A stretch of 64,000 nt of DNA from Paguma larvata (lineage: Eukaryota > Chordata > Mammalia > Carnivora > Viverridae). Location: positions 18,076,485 through 18,140,484 of the forward strand of contig CM057823.1 in assembly GCA_030068075.1 (NCBI GenBank). The letters are read 5' to 3'. Below, piece by piece: positions 36,683-47,290 of the stretch. Positions within the stretch are counted from its first letter, which is position 1. Every line of letters begins with the position of its first letter. The notes beneath the pieces are model-generated. The model was not told the origin of the DNA, made no database searches, and saw only the letters and a list, made by a program, of their open reading frames with translations. A program made the position numbers and the translations under genes.

Positions 36683-37299
36683 GTGCCTAGGAGATTACAG
36701 GAGGTCAAGGGAGAGCTTTTATTTAAAAAAAATGTGCTTTATCACCATATTTTTGATGCTAAAAATGATACAAGAGAGACATCATGCAATAATGCAGGAG
36801 GGGAGGTAAAAGTGCTGGAAAAATGGCCAGAGCAGGTGAGAGAGGACCGGATCCAGAGCTCAAGCCCAGCGGCCAGCCTGGAACAGGAGCGGAGATGGAC
36901 AATCCTCCCACGAAGAAAGGCACTGAAAACAGGACAGCGTTGTTAGCAGTGGGAACGTGGTGAAGTTCTCTGATTCATGTGATTTTCTCCCTGAAGGAGG
37001 AAGCAAGATTATTAGGATGAAAAGGGGAGACCAGGTGTTGCAGCTCTGAGGAGAAAAGAGAAGATGCGAAATCATTGTCTAAGGGAGTGGAAGAAAAATG
37101 GGATTAAGAAAGTGTGCTGGGATTGTGAGGAGGCCCTGAGGGCTCCCTCGAGTGAGCAGGGGGAAAAATTTAAACTGATGTCGGTTGGGATGACACTGTG
37201 TGTGTTTCCGCTGTGGGGGTACAAGCAGAGCAGGCTAAGAACTTCTAATTTGGGATCTGACCTGGTATATTGAAGGGTGTGTTTTTAAAGGCCAATGGA

Positions 37300-37500
37300 G
37301 GGGCGCCTGGGTGGCTCAGTTGGTTTAGTGTCCGACTTCGGCTCAGGTCATGATCTCATGGTCTGTGAGTTTGAGCCCCCAGTTGGGCTCTGTGCTGACA
37401 GCTCAGAGCCTGGAGCCTGCTTCGGATTCTGTGTCTCCCTCTCTCTCTGCCCCTCCCCCACTCATGCTTTGTCTCTCCTGCTCTCAAAAATAAAAATAAT
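37300..37500 (+). mobile_element. CAN-SINE (felid type)
   Basis: Near-consensus head 'ggggcgcctgggtggctcag', 'gtgagtttgagcccccagtt' B box region, complete middle and AAAATAAT tail. Target duplication aaaggccaatgga (37287-37299) and aaaggtcaatgga (37501-37513), one mismatch. It inserted at the end of the L2-derived stretch. Confidence 0.96.
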
Positions 37501-37779
37501 AAAGGTCAATGGAATGTAGGATGTTGGCAGATAAAGAAGGGCCAGAGGGAGCCAGCCCTCTAGGTCTTTGGACTAAGATTAGGAGAGAACAAGCTGTATA
37601 CTGCAGGCTTCAATTTATTAAATCCCTTTCGTGCTGGAGAATAATCAGTTCCCACTCTCTTACCCCCACTGTAATGCTAATGACCTTTTCAGACGGATTC
37701 AACCTCTCCTGAAGGAAGAGCTTACCCTGCAGCTGCTGCTGGGTCGGTGCGAATGTTCCACAGCGAGAGCCCGCGCTAA

Positions 37780-37986
37780 GTCCTCTGCACTTTTCCTCAT
37801 CTTCCGTTCTCACCAAAGCCTTATGAGGTAGACATGCTTATCGCCATTTCCCCTTAACAGATAAACAACAGCAAAGACGAGACAGAGAAAGGTGAAATAG
37901 CTCACCCGATGTCACATGTGGTGTTACACTTAGATTTGGACCCAGATCCCTCTGATTCAAAATCTGTGGACATAACCACTACATTT
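37780..37986 (-). mobile_element. MIR fragment
   Basis: Complemented MIR order: 'agccttatgaggtagacatg', 'aacagataaacaacagc', 'atagctcacccgatgtcaca' and 'gatttggacccagatccctc'. It runs to the left edge of the following LTR. Confidence 0.8.
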
Positions 37987-38378
37987 TGTTGAAAACTCAG
38001 ATTCAACTGAGTACATTTTAAAGATCTTACTGCCTTTATTCAGTGATTCATGAAGCGGGCAGCATCTAATCTAGGAGGTAGAAAGAAGCTCCAAAGAGGT
38101 ATGCAAGGCAAGAGACTTAATAGGCAGAGGAAGCAGGAATGAGACGTCCTACTTGGCAGGGAGTGGATTGGTTATTGCAGGGTCACTGTCCTCGTAGGGG
38201 CTCCGAGGGGTCCGTTACCTAACTACTGCTGATCAGGTGACCAGCATAGAACAGTCCCGACTGTTTTAAGATTTTATTTGTGGGAGAGCTGAACTTGTCA
38301 TTCAGTCTCAGTTTGGTGACGCAAGGCTTGGCGTAAGCGACTCCATTAGGAGCCTGTTGTTTTGTTTCTTTTTTAACA
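37987..38378 (-). mobile_element. Solo LTR
   Basis: Minus strand starts TGTTAAAAAAGAAAC and ends GAGTTTTCAACA, about 392 bp. A TAATGGAGTC block follows the start and an AATAAA in 'actgaataaaggcag' lies about 50 bases before the end. The overall order agrees with an old mammalian LTR family I recognise but will not name. No clear target duplication. Confidence 0.6.
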
Positions 38379-38911
38379 ATTCCCAGTTCTTCCAAAATAC
38401 TAATGTTAATACAAGTTGGATTTAATATAATTTGATACTCATGTTAATACAAGCTAATACAACATGGCTGGTTTTTAGGAGAATCTAACGCTAATATTTT
38501 ATTCTAATACACAATTAGTTTGATTTCGATACAACTTCCCAGTCAGGTTGTCCTGATAATAAAGGCGGAGTTGTATTTACATGTTGTTGAAAAAGGATAC
38601 TTTGATTCTATCCTGCCAGGAAACACCTTTCTCCACCACAAAATGTACTTCCATTCCCACAGGAGGCTTGAATGTCTAAAAACCCCAGTGCCTGAGAAAT
38701 GCTTAAGACTTAAGACCCATCATTCATATGTTCAGAGTCAAACCTGGGGGTCCTCAGAATGCAGGATGAAAACTCACAGGTGAGAAAGAACCACACAAGG
38801 GAAGTTAAGGGCACCCAAAGCACAAATTTATAAATTTGAAAAGCACAGTGTTACAAGGCTTTAATTCAAGTAAGAATATTTCTGTCTTCCCACGTTTCAT
38901 TCCCTGTGTGA
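38379..38911. other. Unique sequence, no gene seen
   Basis: The start has an internal near-repeat: 'actaatgttaatacaagttg' and 'actcatgttaatacaagcta' about 40 bases apart. No domain in the 87-codon open frame at 38520-38783. Confidence 0.5.
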
Positions 38912-38927
38912 GGGAAATGAAACACTT

Positions 38928-39149
38928 CATTTTTATTTATTTTTTAAATGTATTTATTTATTTTGACAGAGGCAGAGACAGCACGAGTGGGGGAGGGGCA
39001 GAGAGCGAGGGAGACGGAGAATCCCAAGCAGGCTCCACATTGCCAGCATGGAGTCCGATGTGGGGCTCAAACCCATGAAACCATGAGATCATGACCTGGG
39101 CTGAAACCAAGAATTGGATGTTTCACCAACTGAGCCACCTAGGTACCCT
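38928..39149 (-). mobile_element. CAN-SINE (felid type), antisense
   Basis: ATTTATTT-rich tail complement, GA-rich region, 'gtggggctcaaacccatgaa' and head complement 'gagccacctaggtaccc'. Probable target duplication gggaaatgaaacactt (38912-38927) and gggaataaaatactt (39150-39164), imperfect. Confidence 0.93.
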
Positions 39150-39164
39150 GGGAATAAAATACTT

Positions 39165-40439
39165 TAATAAACGTTAATATTTGCATTAAAGAGTATGACT
39201 AAAAGAGGCCTATTACGTCCAGCTGGTAAGATCTTGAAAGCAGGAAGGTGGTATCAAGAACTTCCTGTAAATAATGCCTAGCCTGACCAGTGTGTGTTTC
39301 TTAATGTGCGATGGCAAGGGTGTGCTCTGAGCTCATTTCTCAAATTAAGATGCAGAAAACGCTACAGCAAAGTTGCCTGAAAATCAAGATGGGAGGAAAT
39401 ATAACTATACCCCCCAGCTACTAATAAAATTGTAACTACAATGATTCCTGATGGTTTACGGAACAGTCACAGACTCCCATGTTTCTGCAAAGAGAGGCAG
39501 TTAGTGAGGATATCAAATCTCTCTCTCTGTCCATTAAACCCTTCAGTGAGTCCATGCCTGTTGTGTTTCTAAACTTTTCAAGGATACATTTTTACTATGT
39601 GGCTTCCTGCTCTAAATCCTGAGAACATTCCAGGAGACTGGTGGTGTGGAGTTTGGGGGAAGCAAGAAGGGCAGTTTCAAGAATTCAACAATGCATGCCG
39701 TTGCTAGAGCATGCTTGCCGAAGTCATATGTGCGGCCGAAACAGCTCCACGGATTTTACCGTAGTGATAATTGAGCTCTGCTATTATTTCTTGTTAAATC
39801 CTTTTAACTAGCATTCATGAGGAGATAAGACAAAATGACCCGTCTCTTTCCCTATCTTATGGGTTTTAGTAAACATGACAACAGTTCTCCTTAGAGAAGA
39901 ATCTTGGATAATGCCTGCGTGAAAGAGGGTATTAGAACCTGAAAACTTCAGGGCTGTTCGATGCCAGGCTTGGCTGTATGCAGGAGTAGAATAAGAATGC
40001 CTGAGTCCTCAGTTAAAGCACCATATTCATTCAATGTATTTTAATGCACGATAGAGACTGGGTGGGTGTTTGGGGAGACACTGGATGAAATCCCACTTTG
40101 CAGGTAGGAAGAACCCAGAAACCACTAGATGATTAACATTTTCTTTCTTGTCAAAAAGACATGGCATTAATAAATTATGTTGGTGGTTCATGGTTCTCAA
40201 ATAAATTCCACTAAGTTGCAAGTGTGCCTTCTCAAATCTTAATTATGCCGATTGTAATGGGGAAGACATATGAATAATTGTAAAATTCCTGTGAAAGATT
40301 TTTCTTTGCATAGACATTAAGCTTGTTTATTTAAAGGTATCATATCTCGGTTAGGTTACAGACAGACACCGATCCCTCAAGCTTCAGAAGAAGTTAAAAA
40401 AAGGCTTGAGATTGGACATCTTCACTGAACTTGGAATTT
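39165..40439. other. Unique sequence, no gene seen
   Basis: About 1.3 kb unassigned. The part near 39690-39770 contains several CpGs ('gtgcggccgaaacagctcca') in otherwise AT-rich DNA. Candidate for conservation analysis, but no coding signal. Confidence 0.5.
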
Positions 40440-40670
40440 ACTGATGGAAGTGTGCGTGGATGTGGTCGGTCGGCGTGGACCGCCATCACTAAACACCACC
40501 GACTGGGGGGCGCTAAACAACAGATATTTCTCTCCTCACAGTTCCGGAGGCTGGAAGTCCAACACCCAAGTGCCAGCCTGGCTGGGTTCTGGTGAAAGCT
40601 CTCTTCCTCGCCTGTAGACCGCACCTTGCCGCTGGGTCCTCACATGGCCTCTCTTTGGTGTGGCTTGGAA
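40440..40670 (-). mobile_element. MLT1-type LTR fragment, antisense
   Basis: Complemented MLT1 landmarks: 'gactggggggcgctaaacaa', 'ctcctcacagttccggaggc' and 'tggaagtccaaca', then 'ggttctggtgaaagctctct' and 'tcctcacatggcctctc'. About half of the LTR is present. The copy has unusually many CpGs, which may have arisen by mutation. Confidence 0.75.
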
Positions 40671-41906
40671 AGTGTGAATGGATGAGAAGGTCTTAGAGAC
40701 CAGAAGCCTTAAGCTGGTGAATGCGATCTCTGGAGATGCTGAAAAGGTGGAGGGAATTTAATGACGCCGTGACAGGAACCACACTGGTTCCCCTGCAGTC
40801 ACGTAGACCGAAGTCTGTGGGGTGCCCTGGATGAGAAGAGAGACAGGACACCTCTGTAAATGGTGTCCCCTTTGTTTGTAGATTTACATGGAAAGTCATA
40901 CTTTTTCTCATTGTGGCATGGCTCTAATTGCATCTAGTGAACAAACACAGGGTTCATCGCTTTTTTTGTGATCCAGAAATATCTCTCTGTCGTATAATCC
41001 GCAGTGTGGTCAGTCTGAGAACCACTAATCAGATAGCAGGCAGAATTCTTAGGTAACGCAAATGAACCGTGTCTTCTCAAAAGAAAAGCCATTTGTGGAG
41101 CCTCATACCCAGAATCTGGCTAAATGTAGCAGAAAATTGCTAATTATAGTCATGCTCGGTGGTCGTTGCGGCATTAAAATGGTTTAAAGATTAATAAGCA
41201 TACACAATTATTATGTATGTACTATGTCACCTGCAAAAAATTGCTGGATAAAAACAGTATTCACTTTAGACAAAGGTGTGATCCTTACAAACAACTCTCG
41301 GCGATAATGGTCAGGAGAAGAGGGAAAAAATTAAAGAACAGGGACAATTGTGATGTTCTCTCCTTTCTTCTGAAAGTTTGTACTCTTTACAGCATAATAA
41401 TCATGGCAGTGAGTAAACCATGAGGGCAAGTTATTTTCAAATTGTTCAAAAAGGATTTCATTTTTAAAAAATAGGATTTCTCTTTTAGGCAATGTTTCAT
41501 GCCTATTTTTGACGATTCTTTTACCAGGAAAGAGAAGTAAAGCATAGTAAGAAATGTTACATGGAACTGCTTATATGTCTTACTAAATTTAGTATCACCC
41601 TAATTAAACGCATATAAGGCGGTTTAAACGACTGTGAAGTCTGTTATTGTTATTAGGCTGTAAAATAACTTTATAAGCCTACATATGACTGTAAAAATCT
41701 AACTTCTTTCAGCATTATAATTTCTGAAATCAAATAAATGTTTCTAATTAAAGATAAGAAAGGTCACATTCAGAAAATGTGACCTGGAGAATTTAATGTA
41801 ACAACAAAATATATTCCCTTATACCAGGTTGAAATAAAAATTGGCAGGAAATTTCAGTAGCAGAAAAGGCTAAATAGATATGTTTAAAATATTTACACTA
41901 GTATAA
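40671..41906. other. Unique sequence with homeodomain-type AT-rich sites
   Basis: No transposon recognised over about 1.2 kb. Between 41040 and 41770 there are several TAATTA/ATTAA cores ('ctaattatagtcatgctc', 'gattaataagc', 'cctaattaaacgc', 'ctaattaaag') and isolated CpGs. This could be a non-coding regulatory element, but that is inference. Confidence 0.45.
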
Positions 41907-42126
41907 TTTTTTAAATTTTATTTAACATTTACTTTTTTTTGAGATTCATAGAGACAGAGTATGAGCAGGGGAAGGGCAGAGAGAGAGGGAGGTACAAAAT
42001 CAGAAGCAGGCTCCAGGCTCTGAGCCGGCAGCACAGAGCCCAACACGGGGCTCGAACTCACAGACCGTGAGATCATGACCTGAGCTGAAGTCGGCCGCTT
42101 AACCAACTGAGCCACCCAGGCGCCCC
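41907..42126 (-). mobile_element. CAN-SINE (felid type), antisense
   Basis: Tail complement, GA-rich region, 'acggggctcgaactcacaga' B box complement and 'gagccacccaggcgcccc' head complement. It abuts the poly-T of the next L1, so it probably inserted into that L1's A-tail. The target duplication is obscured by T runs (ataatttttt versus atcatttttt). Confidence 0.93.
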
Positions 42127-42573
42127 ATCATTTTTTTTTTTTTTTGAAGTATAGTTGACCCACAATGTTACATTAGTTTCAGGTGTACAACAGTGGTTGG
42201 ACAGCTCTGTATCTAATGTTCTGCTCACTACCATCGGTCATCATACAGCGCTAATACAGCACCAGGGAACCTATGTGCTACGCTGTACCTTTCATCCCTG
42301 TGATCTACTCATTCCATCACCGGAAGCCTGTGTCTCCTACTCCTCTTCACCCATTTTGTCCATACCCCACTCCCTCTGGCAACCATCAGTTTGTCCTCTG
42401 TATTTAGGACTCTGTTACAGTTTGTTTGTTTTGTTTTTTAGATTCCACGTATAAATGAAGCCACATGGTATTTGTCTTTCTCTAATGTATTTCACTTAGC
42501 ATTATACACTCTAGGTTCATCCATGTTGTCACAAATGGCAAGATCTCTTTATTTTCATGGCTGAGTAATATTC

Positions 42574-42619
<46 letters not shown>

Positions 42620-42765
42620 TACATCGTCTTTATCCATTTCTATCTATGGACACTTGGTTGCTTCCATATTTTAGCTGTTGTAAATAATGCTGCAATAAAC
42701 ATAGGCGTGCATATATCTTTTTGAATTAGTGTTTTTGTTTTCTTTGGGTAAATACCCAGTTACAC
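42127..42765 (-). mobile_element. L1 3' end, antisense
   Basis: Starts at the poly-T complement of the tail, followed by 'gaagtatagttgacccacaa', 'ttagtttcaggtgtacaaca', 'gattccacgtataaatgaag', 'tcatccatgttgtcaca', 'tctatggacacttggttgc' and 'gggtaaatacccagtt'. 5'-truncated in ORF2. Contains the (GT)n array. Confidence 0.92.
42576..42618 (+). repeat. (GT)n microsatellite, about 21 units
   Basis: Uninterrupted GT repeat of 43 bases within the antisense L1. It occupies the site of the L1 'tatatatacaatgg' region complement. A pure array of this length is likely length-polymorphic. Confidence 0.97.
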
Positions 42766-43737
42766 TAGTATCTTTATAAAGCCTCCTACATATACTGGCT
42801 TATCAGCATATTATGAATGTATCACCTCATATCATTTTATTGTAGAGATTAGGGATGCTTTATTTTGTCACCTGTAGTAGAAAAGATTTGATTGCATAAC
42901 AATTACCTACCATCTTCGGCGCATACCTCCTTTACTTGGTAACGAATATTCCCTAAGAAACAATATCACTGCCCAGACTTTTTGTTAAAAAAATTTAATC
43001 CCCTTCTCATTTTAATACTGAGTTTTATTTTTAAATATTAAACATAAAATGAACATAATCATTTTGAAAAAATGCTATATCATAAACAGCGGGGGATAAA
43101 ATGCATACGTTTACTTACCTACTTAAGCCTTTCTTGATATTCCTTTGCATTTTATTACTACACATGAAAGTGTTTGATGCTAGGCAAGGCAAAATTGAGG
43201 AGGAAAGAAATGTCTTGTATATATACCTTTCGTAGGCTATTTCTGCTTCCAGCCTGAGTTCTGATTGTTCAGGTTACTCTTTACCCCGTGACCTTTAGAC
43301 CTGCCCTTGTTACCTCTGCTGGGAAACTAAGAACATGGAAAACAGAAGTAGTTAATGTAAAAGTCTTTCATACTTCCCAAGAGTTAGAAGCTGGAGACAG
43401 TAGATGGAAATTTGCCGTTAAAATGGCTTCCCATCGTAAATGATTTCTCGGCTCAGTCCTGATGTTCTCTTGGGCTTGCTACTGACCCCAGACACTGTGC
43501 TTTGTTTCTGGTTGCCCTGCCACCTGCTTGTGGCTGTGCATTCATTGAACCTAAAGCTCCTCAACCCAACAAACTGCCTTTTTAAAGGATGTTTTCGTAG
43601 ACTACAAACATATATAATTATAGTAATTTGAAGGTTCCCACCATATGACTGTCTTTACCCCTGGTAACGCTGGCCTTTGCCCAGCCTCAAGGACAATATC
43701 TGACCTATATCCCTCCTCTGCTTTAAAACCTGAATGT
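42766..43737. other. Unique sequence, no gene seen
   Basis: No repeat or exon recognised in about 970 bases. Short open frames only. Confidence 0.5.
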
Positions 43738-43916
43738 TTTGCAAACTCTAATATGCACACGAATCATCTGGAGAATGCACCTTGTTAACTCGTCTAGTTA
43801 AAATGCAAATTCTAATTAACTAGAACAGGGGAAAAGGCTGAGCTTCTGAATTTGTACGTTGCTCCCAGGAGATGTCTGTGTGATCAGCCCATGGATCACA
43901 CTTGGAGTAGCAAGCC
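43738..43916 (-). mobile_element. MER5A (hAT-Charlie MITE)
   Basis: Landmarks of MER5A in complement: 'tgcacacgaatcatctggag', 'ttctgaatttgtacgttgc', 'ctcccaggagatgtctgtg' and 'ggatcacacttggagtagca'. A short insertion with a direct repeat (tagttaaaatgcaaattctaa region) lies in the middle. No transposase, as expected for this non-autonomous family. Confidence 0.78.
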
Positions 43917-43922
43917 TCAGAA

Positions 43923-44119
43923 CAGTGTTCTCAGGGTGTGGGGTTTGGACCACCAGCAGGAGCAGTAGCAACACCTGAGAACTCGTTAGAACTCCAAACT
44001 TTCAGGTTCTACCCAGATTGACTGAATCAGATATTCTGAGCGTGGGGCCCACCAATGCATGTTTTAATAAAAGGTCCTCCAGGTGATTCTGATGCACTCT
44101 AGAGTTTGAGACTTTCTGG
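43923..44119 (+). mobile_element. MER5A (hAT-Charlie MITE), opposite orientation
   Basis: MER5A order: 'cagtgttctcagggtgtggg', 'caacacctgagaactcgtta', 'gactgaatcagatattctga', 'gggcccaccaatgcatgttt', 'ctccaggtgattctgatgca' and 'gagtttgagactttctgg'. It lies only about 6 bases from the inverted MER5A copy. Confidence 0.85.
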
Positions 44120-44318
44120 CTTAGAGTATTATATATTAAAATATTTCTTCCACATCGTCATTAGACACAAGATGTTGAAATTCGTGGCAAAAGTCACTTT
44201 GCATAGTTCAGTATGAAACTAAAATATGCCTCAGATTCAAACAGTAGACTACCATGTAGGGTAGATAAAAATAATCTAGCGATTTTCATTGTCTTTTTTA
44301 AAATTAAAAACAAAAATA

Positions 44319-44530
44319 ATTTTTTTTAATTAATTTATTTTTTGAGAGATAGAGAGAGATAGAATGTGAGTGACAAAGGGAGAGAGAGAGAGGGAGACAC
44401 AGAACCCGAAGCAGGCTCCAGGCTCTGAGCTGTCAGCACAGAGCCGGACGCGGGGCTTGAACCCATGAACTGTGAGATCATGACCTGAACCAAAGTTGGA
44501 CACTTAACCAACTGAGCCACCCAGGTGTCC
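44319..44530 (-). mobile_element. CAN-SINE (felid type), antisense
   Basis: T-rich tail complement, GA-rich region, 'gcggggcttgaacccatgaa' and 'gagccacccaggtgtcc'. Flanks share a taaattaaa-like target sequence (about 44299-44308 and 44531-44539) within A/T-rich DNA. Confidence 0.94.
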
Positions 44531-45249
44531 TAAATTAAATTTTTTTAACCCACCATGCTGTGGATTCCATCCCCATGACTTATGTTGATATATTTTTGTA
44601 TGGCCAACTTCAAAGTCTCTTTCTGGTGCAGGTGCAGGATTATTTCATAACTGGAAATTTGTACCTTTGATCTTCATTTTCTTTTTGGAGAGTTGATATG
44701 TAAATGTTAACTTTGCTCCCGTGCTATGAAAATAGTGCAAGGTATTCGAGAATTACTCAACACAAACAGGTTTTAGGTCACCTAAGTGAGAAGGAACAGA
44801 ATATGCCACCCCAAAATAAAACAATTCGACGAATGTATTATTTTGAGTAGAAGACAATCAAGGCCCAACAGACTCAGAAAGACCTGTTTACCTTCCCTTA
44901 ACTGTCTAAAAGAATTTAGATAGAGGGCCTTTTCCAGAAGAAAGCTAATACCAAACATAACTTTTTATCAGAAAGACTTATCTGCATGACATGGCAAACA
45001 TTTGTTTACCAAACATTTGCTCACTGCATCATCCTGTGACTTATTTTCTTCCCTTTGAAGCACAAGACTCATACCTGCTTCTCCTTGGCTCAGCATGGCC
45101 TAAAAGCCTCAGATGCTCACAATCTTTGGGTCTCATGTCTTTGGGGCTCCCATGCACATAAATTTTGTTTTTCTATCATTAATGTCTTATTTCAATATAA
45201 TTATTAGGCAAGCCAAAGAACCTGTAAGGGATAAAGGGAAAAGTCTTTC
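44531..45249. other. Unique sequence, no gene seen
   Basis: No element recognised. A local near-repeat 'ggcaaacatttgtttaccaaac' region near 44995-45020 is noted (aaacatttg occurs twice). Confidence 0.5.
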
Positions 45250-45482
45250 GTCTCAATATATACAATGGAGTATCACTGTTCCAGCCACTAGGGTATGATA
45301 GCAACCAAAGCAGACAAAAATACTTCCTTGTGCTCATGTCATATTATAAGGGTATAGACACAAAATGAATAAATTGTATTTGATAACATATATTCTGTTA
45401 TTTATAAATATAATGACATTTATAAAATTAATGTGTAAAGATAATAGGTTATAAATACAGTCATATTAGAAGACAGTAATGG

Positions 45483-45706
45483 GGGGCGCCTGAGTGGCTC
45501 AGTCGGTTAAGTGGCTGACTTCGGCTCAGGTCATGATCTCGCGGTCTGTGAGTTCGAGCCCCGCGTCGGGCTCTGTGCTGACGGCTCATCAGCGCCTAGA
45601 GCCTGCTTCAGATTCTATGTCTCCCTCTCTCTCTGCCCTTCCCCTGCTCACGCTCTGTCTCTATGTCTCTCAAAATTAAATAAACATTAAAAAAAATTAA
45701 AAAAAA
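45483..45706 (+). mobile_element. Young CAN-SINE (felid type)
   Basis: Close to consensus, with intact Pol III elements: an A-box TGGCTCAGTCGG at 45495-45506 and a B-box-like GTTCGAGCC at 45552-45560. Also the full middle, CT-rich segment and A-rich tail. A small extra segment ('atcagcgcct') interrupts the usual 'gctcagagcctgg' block. The 15-bp target duplication agaagacagtaatgg (45468-45482 and 45707-45721) is perfect, so the insertion is recent. Confidence 0.97.
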
Positions 45707-46025
45707 AGAAGACAGTAATGGAAGGAAAAATCAAGACAGGACAAAAGTAAAAAGAATATTTTACATGTAGGAGTAGGGGAGGGGAAGTTGGGGAAGTTAG
45801 GGAAGACCTCAGTGAGAAAGTCACTTTGAACAAAGACTTGAAGGAAGTAATAGGGGAACCATGTAGATATGAGGGGTGCAGGGAAGGCATTCGAAGCTGC
45901 AACAATAGCCAGTGGAGAGTCTTCAGGCAGAGGCATGCCAAGCATGTTCAAGGAACGGCATGGAACGCGGCATGGGTGGTGAGGACAGAACAAAAACAGA
46001 GGCACTGATGATGAAGTCAAAGTGG

Positions 46026-46570
46026 TAATCCAACGTTTGTTCAATGGGAGTCTGGAAGGTCACACAAATTTGGGGTCTTACACGAAAGAGCACACTAAGA
46101 GAGAACAAGCAAAGGTGATCTCTTTAGAGCTTGCTATAGCAAGAGAACCAGTCACCATCATGCTTATTTAGCAGAGATCCAAAGGTAGTCACATCACAGG
46201 ACAACTTTACAGTAAAAAAAAAAAAAAGAGAGAAATCTTCAGATATGTTTTGACCAGAGGGTGTTGGCTGGAGGTGGGCTAACTAGGAGTGGAACATCTT
46301 ATGTAATTGGTTTGGAGATTATATGTAGCTTTTCCTGGTTGGTCCTGAGTTGCAGTCAGGGGCAGGGAGGAGTGGTTAAAAAAAAAATAGGGAAATTTTC
46401 AGTCCTTGATCATGACCTGACCATTCTTAACCAATTGCTGCAGGGGTTATGGTGTGGCTTCCTGGACTGGCTTCCACAGACTTGGTGGTTTGTCCTTGTT
46501 CTGTTGCTGCAGGGGTGATATGTCAAAATTCTACTGTCATCTACAATCTGGCCATTGTCCTTTTAATATA
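46026..46570 (-). mobile_element. LTR-like insertion in L2
   Basis: Non-L2 block between L2 segments. Minus-strand landmarks are 'tgacatatcacccctgcagc', a T-rich tract, 'gtcctgtgatgtgactacc' and the terminal 'gtaagaccccaaatttgtgt'. The layout suggests an LTR, but I could not fix ends or target duplication. Confidence 0.45.
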
Positions 46571-47290
46571 TTCAATCTCTCACTTTGACAGAAATGGAGA
46601 CACATTGTGAGGTTATGAACAAAGGGAGTGGTAATTTGATTTATACATTAAAATGATCATTCTGGCTCTTATTTGGGGAATAGATGGTAGAGAGGCAAGA
46701 ATAGAAGCAGAGAAACCTGTGTTGAGGTCTTCCAAGAAATCCAGGCAAGATGTGGTTCTCACTGGGATCCCAAGGAGTTATTGGTGGAAGTGTGAGAAGA
46801 AGTCCACTTCAGAGCATCAACAAGATTTACTGACACACTGAACATGAGATAAGAGCCAAAGAGGGGAGTCGAAGGTGTCTACAAAGAATTTGGCTTGTAC
46901 AAGTGAAAAAGATGGAAGTGCCATCATCTGAGAAGGTGGAGTGGAGGAGGTTAGTGGTAGGGAAGATCTGAAGTTCAGTTGGACACATTAAGTTTAAAAA
47001 TGTTTACAAAGCGTTACATATCAAATAGAGAGTCAGACAAGAAGAGTTCAGGGTAGAAGTGTGGATGGTGTGTAAACTCAGGATGTGTCAATATGAAGAT
47101 TGTAGTTAAAACTATGACTGGATTGGACTTCCAAAGGAGTGTAGGTATAGAAGAGGAGCAAGGACTGAGCCCCTGAGTGACCTGGAATAGGAGAGTCAGA
47201 AATAGTGAGAAAGATACCTAAGTAGGGAGAAAACCAGGAGATTGAACAGGGGGAGTGGAGGAAGTAAGCAGGGTCAATGGACTTAAAAAA

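Larger units (their letters stand above)
33965..37280 (-). mobile_element. Long antisense L2 copy, split by three LTRs
   Basis: Begins with the complemented L2 3' end ('tttactgagctcctaccatg', 'ctgttctagccactgaggac') and continues through complemented C-terminal coding blocks ('tactttaaaaggattactgg'). At about 36080-36210 it holds the reverse transcriptase palm region. Translated on the minus strand, the latter gives a decayed version of the L2 L-DLSAAFDTVDH motif. A further L2-like purine-rich stretch continues to about 37.27 kb. LTRs at 34964-35430, 35628-36045 and 36329-36682 and a SINE at 37300 interrupt it. There is no open reading frame. Confidence 0.7.
45250..47290 (-). mobile_element. 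Antisense L2 copy split by a SINE and an LTR
   Basis: Three L2 segments in consistent minus order. 45250-45467 is the 3' end ('ctgttccagccactagggta'). 45722-46025 has C-terminal coding blocks ('agggaagacctcagtgagaa', 'gaacaaagacttgaaggaag', 'gcatgttcaaggaacggcat'). 46600-47290 has 'aaaatgatcattctggctct', 'caggcaagatgtggttctc', 'tgccatcatctgagaaggtg' and 'aggagcaaggactgagcccc'. No open frame. The SINE inserted at 45483 and an LTR-like block sits at about 46026-46570. Confidence 0.75.

Noticed and set aside
38379..38480. Short near-repeats of a 'gttaatacaagtt' unit
   Set aside because: Only two or three imperfect copies, too few to call a tandem array.
45483..45560. tRNA-like sequence with A and B boxes
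   Set aside because: It is the tRNA-derived head of the SINE and runs on into the SINE body. No separate tRNA gene is present.
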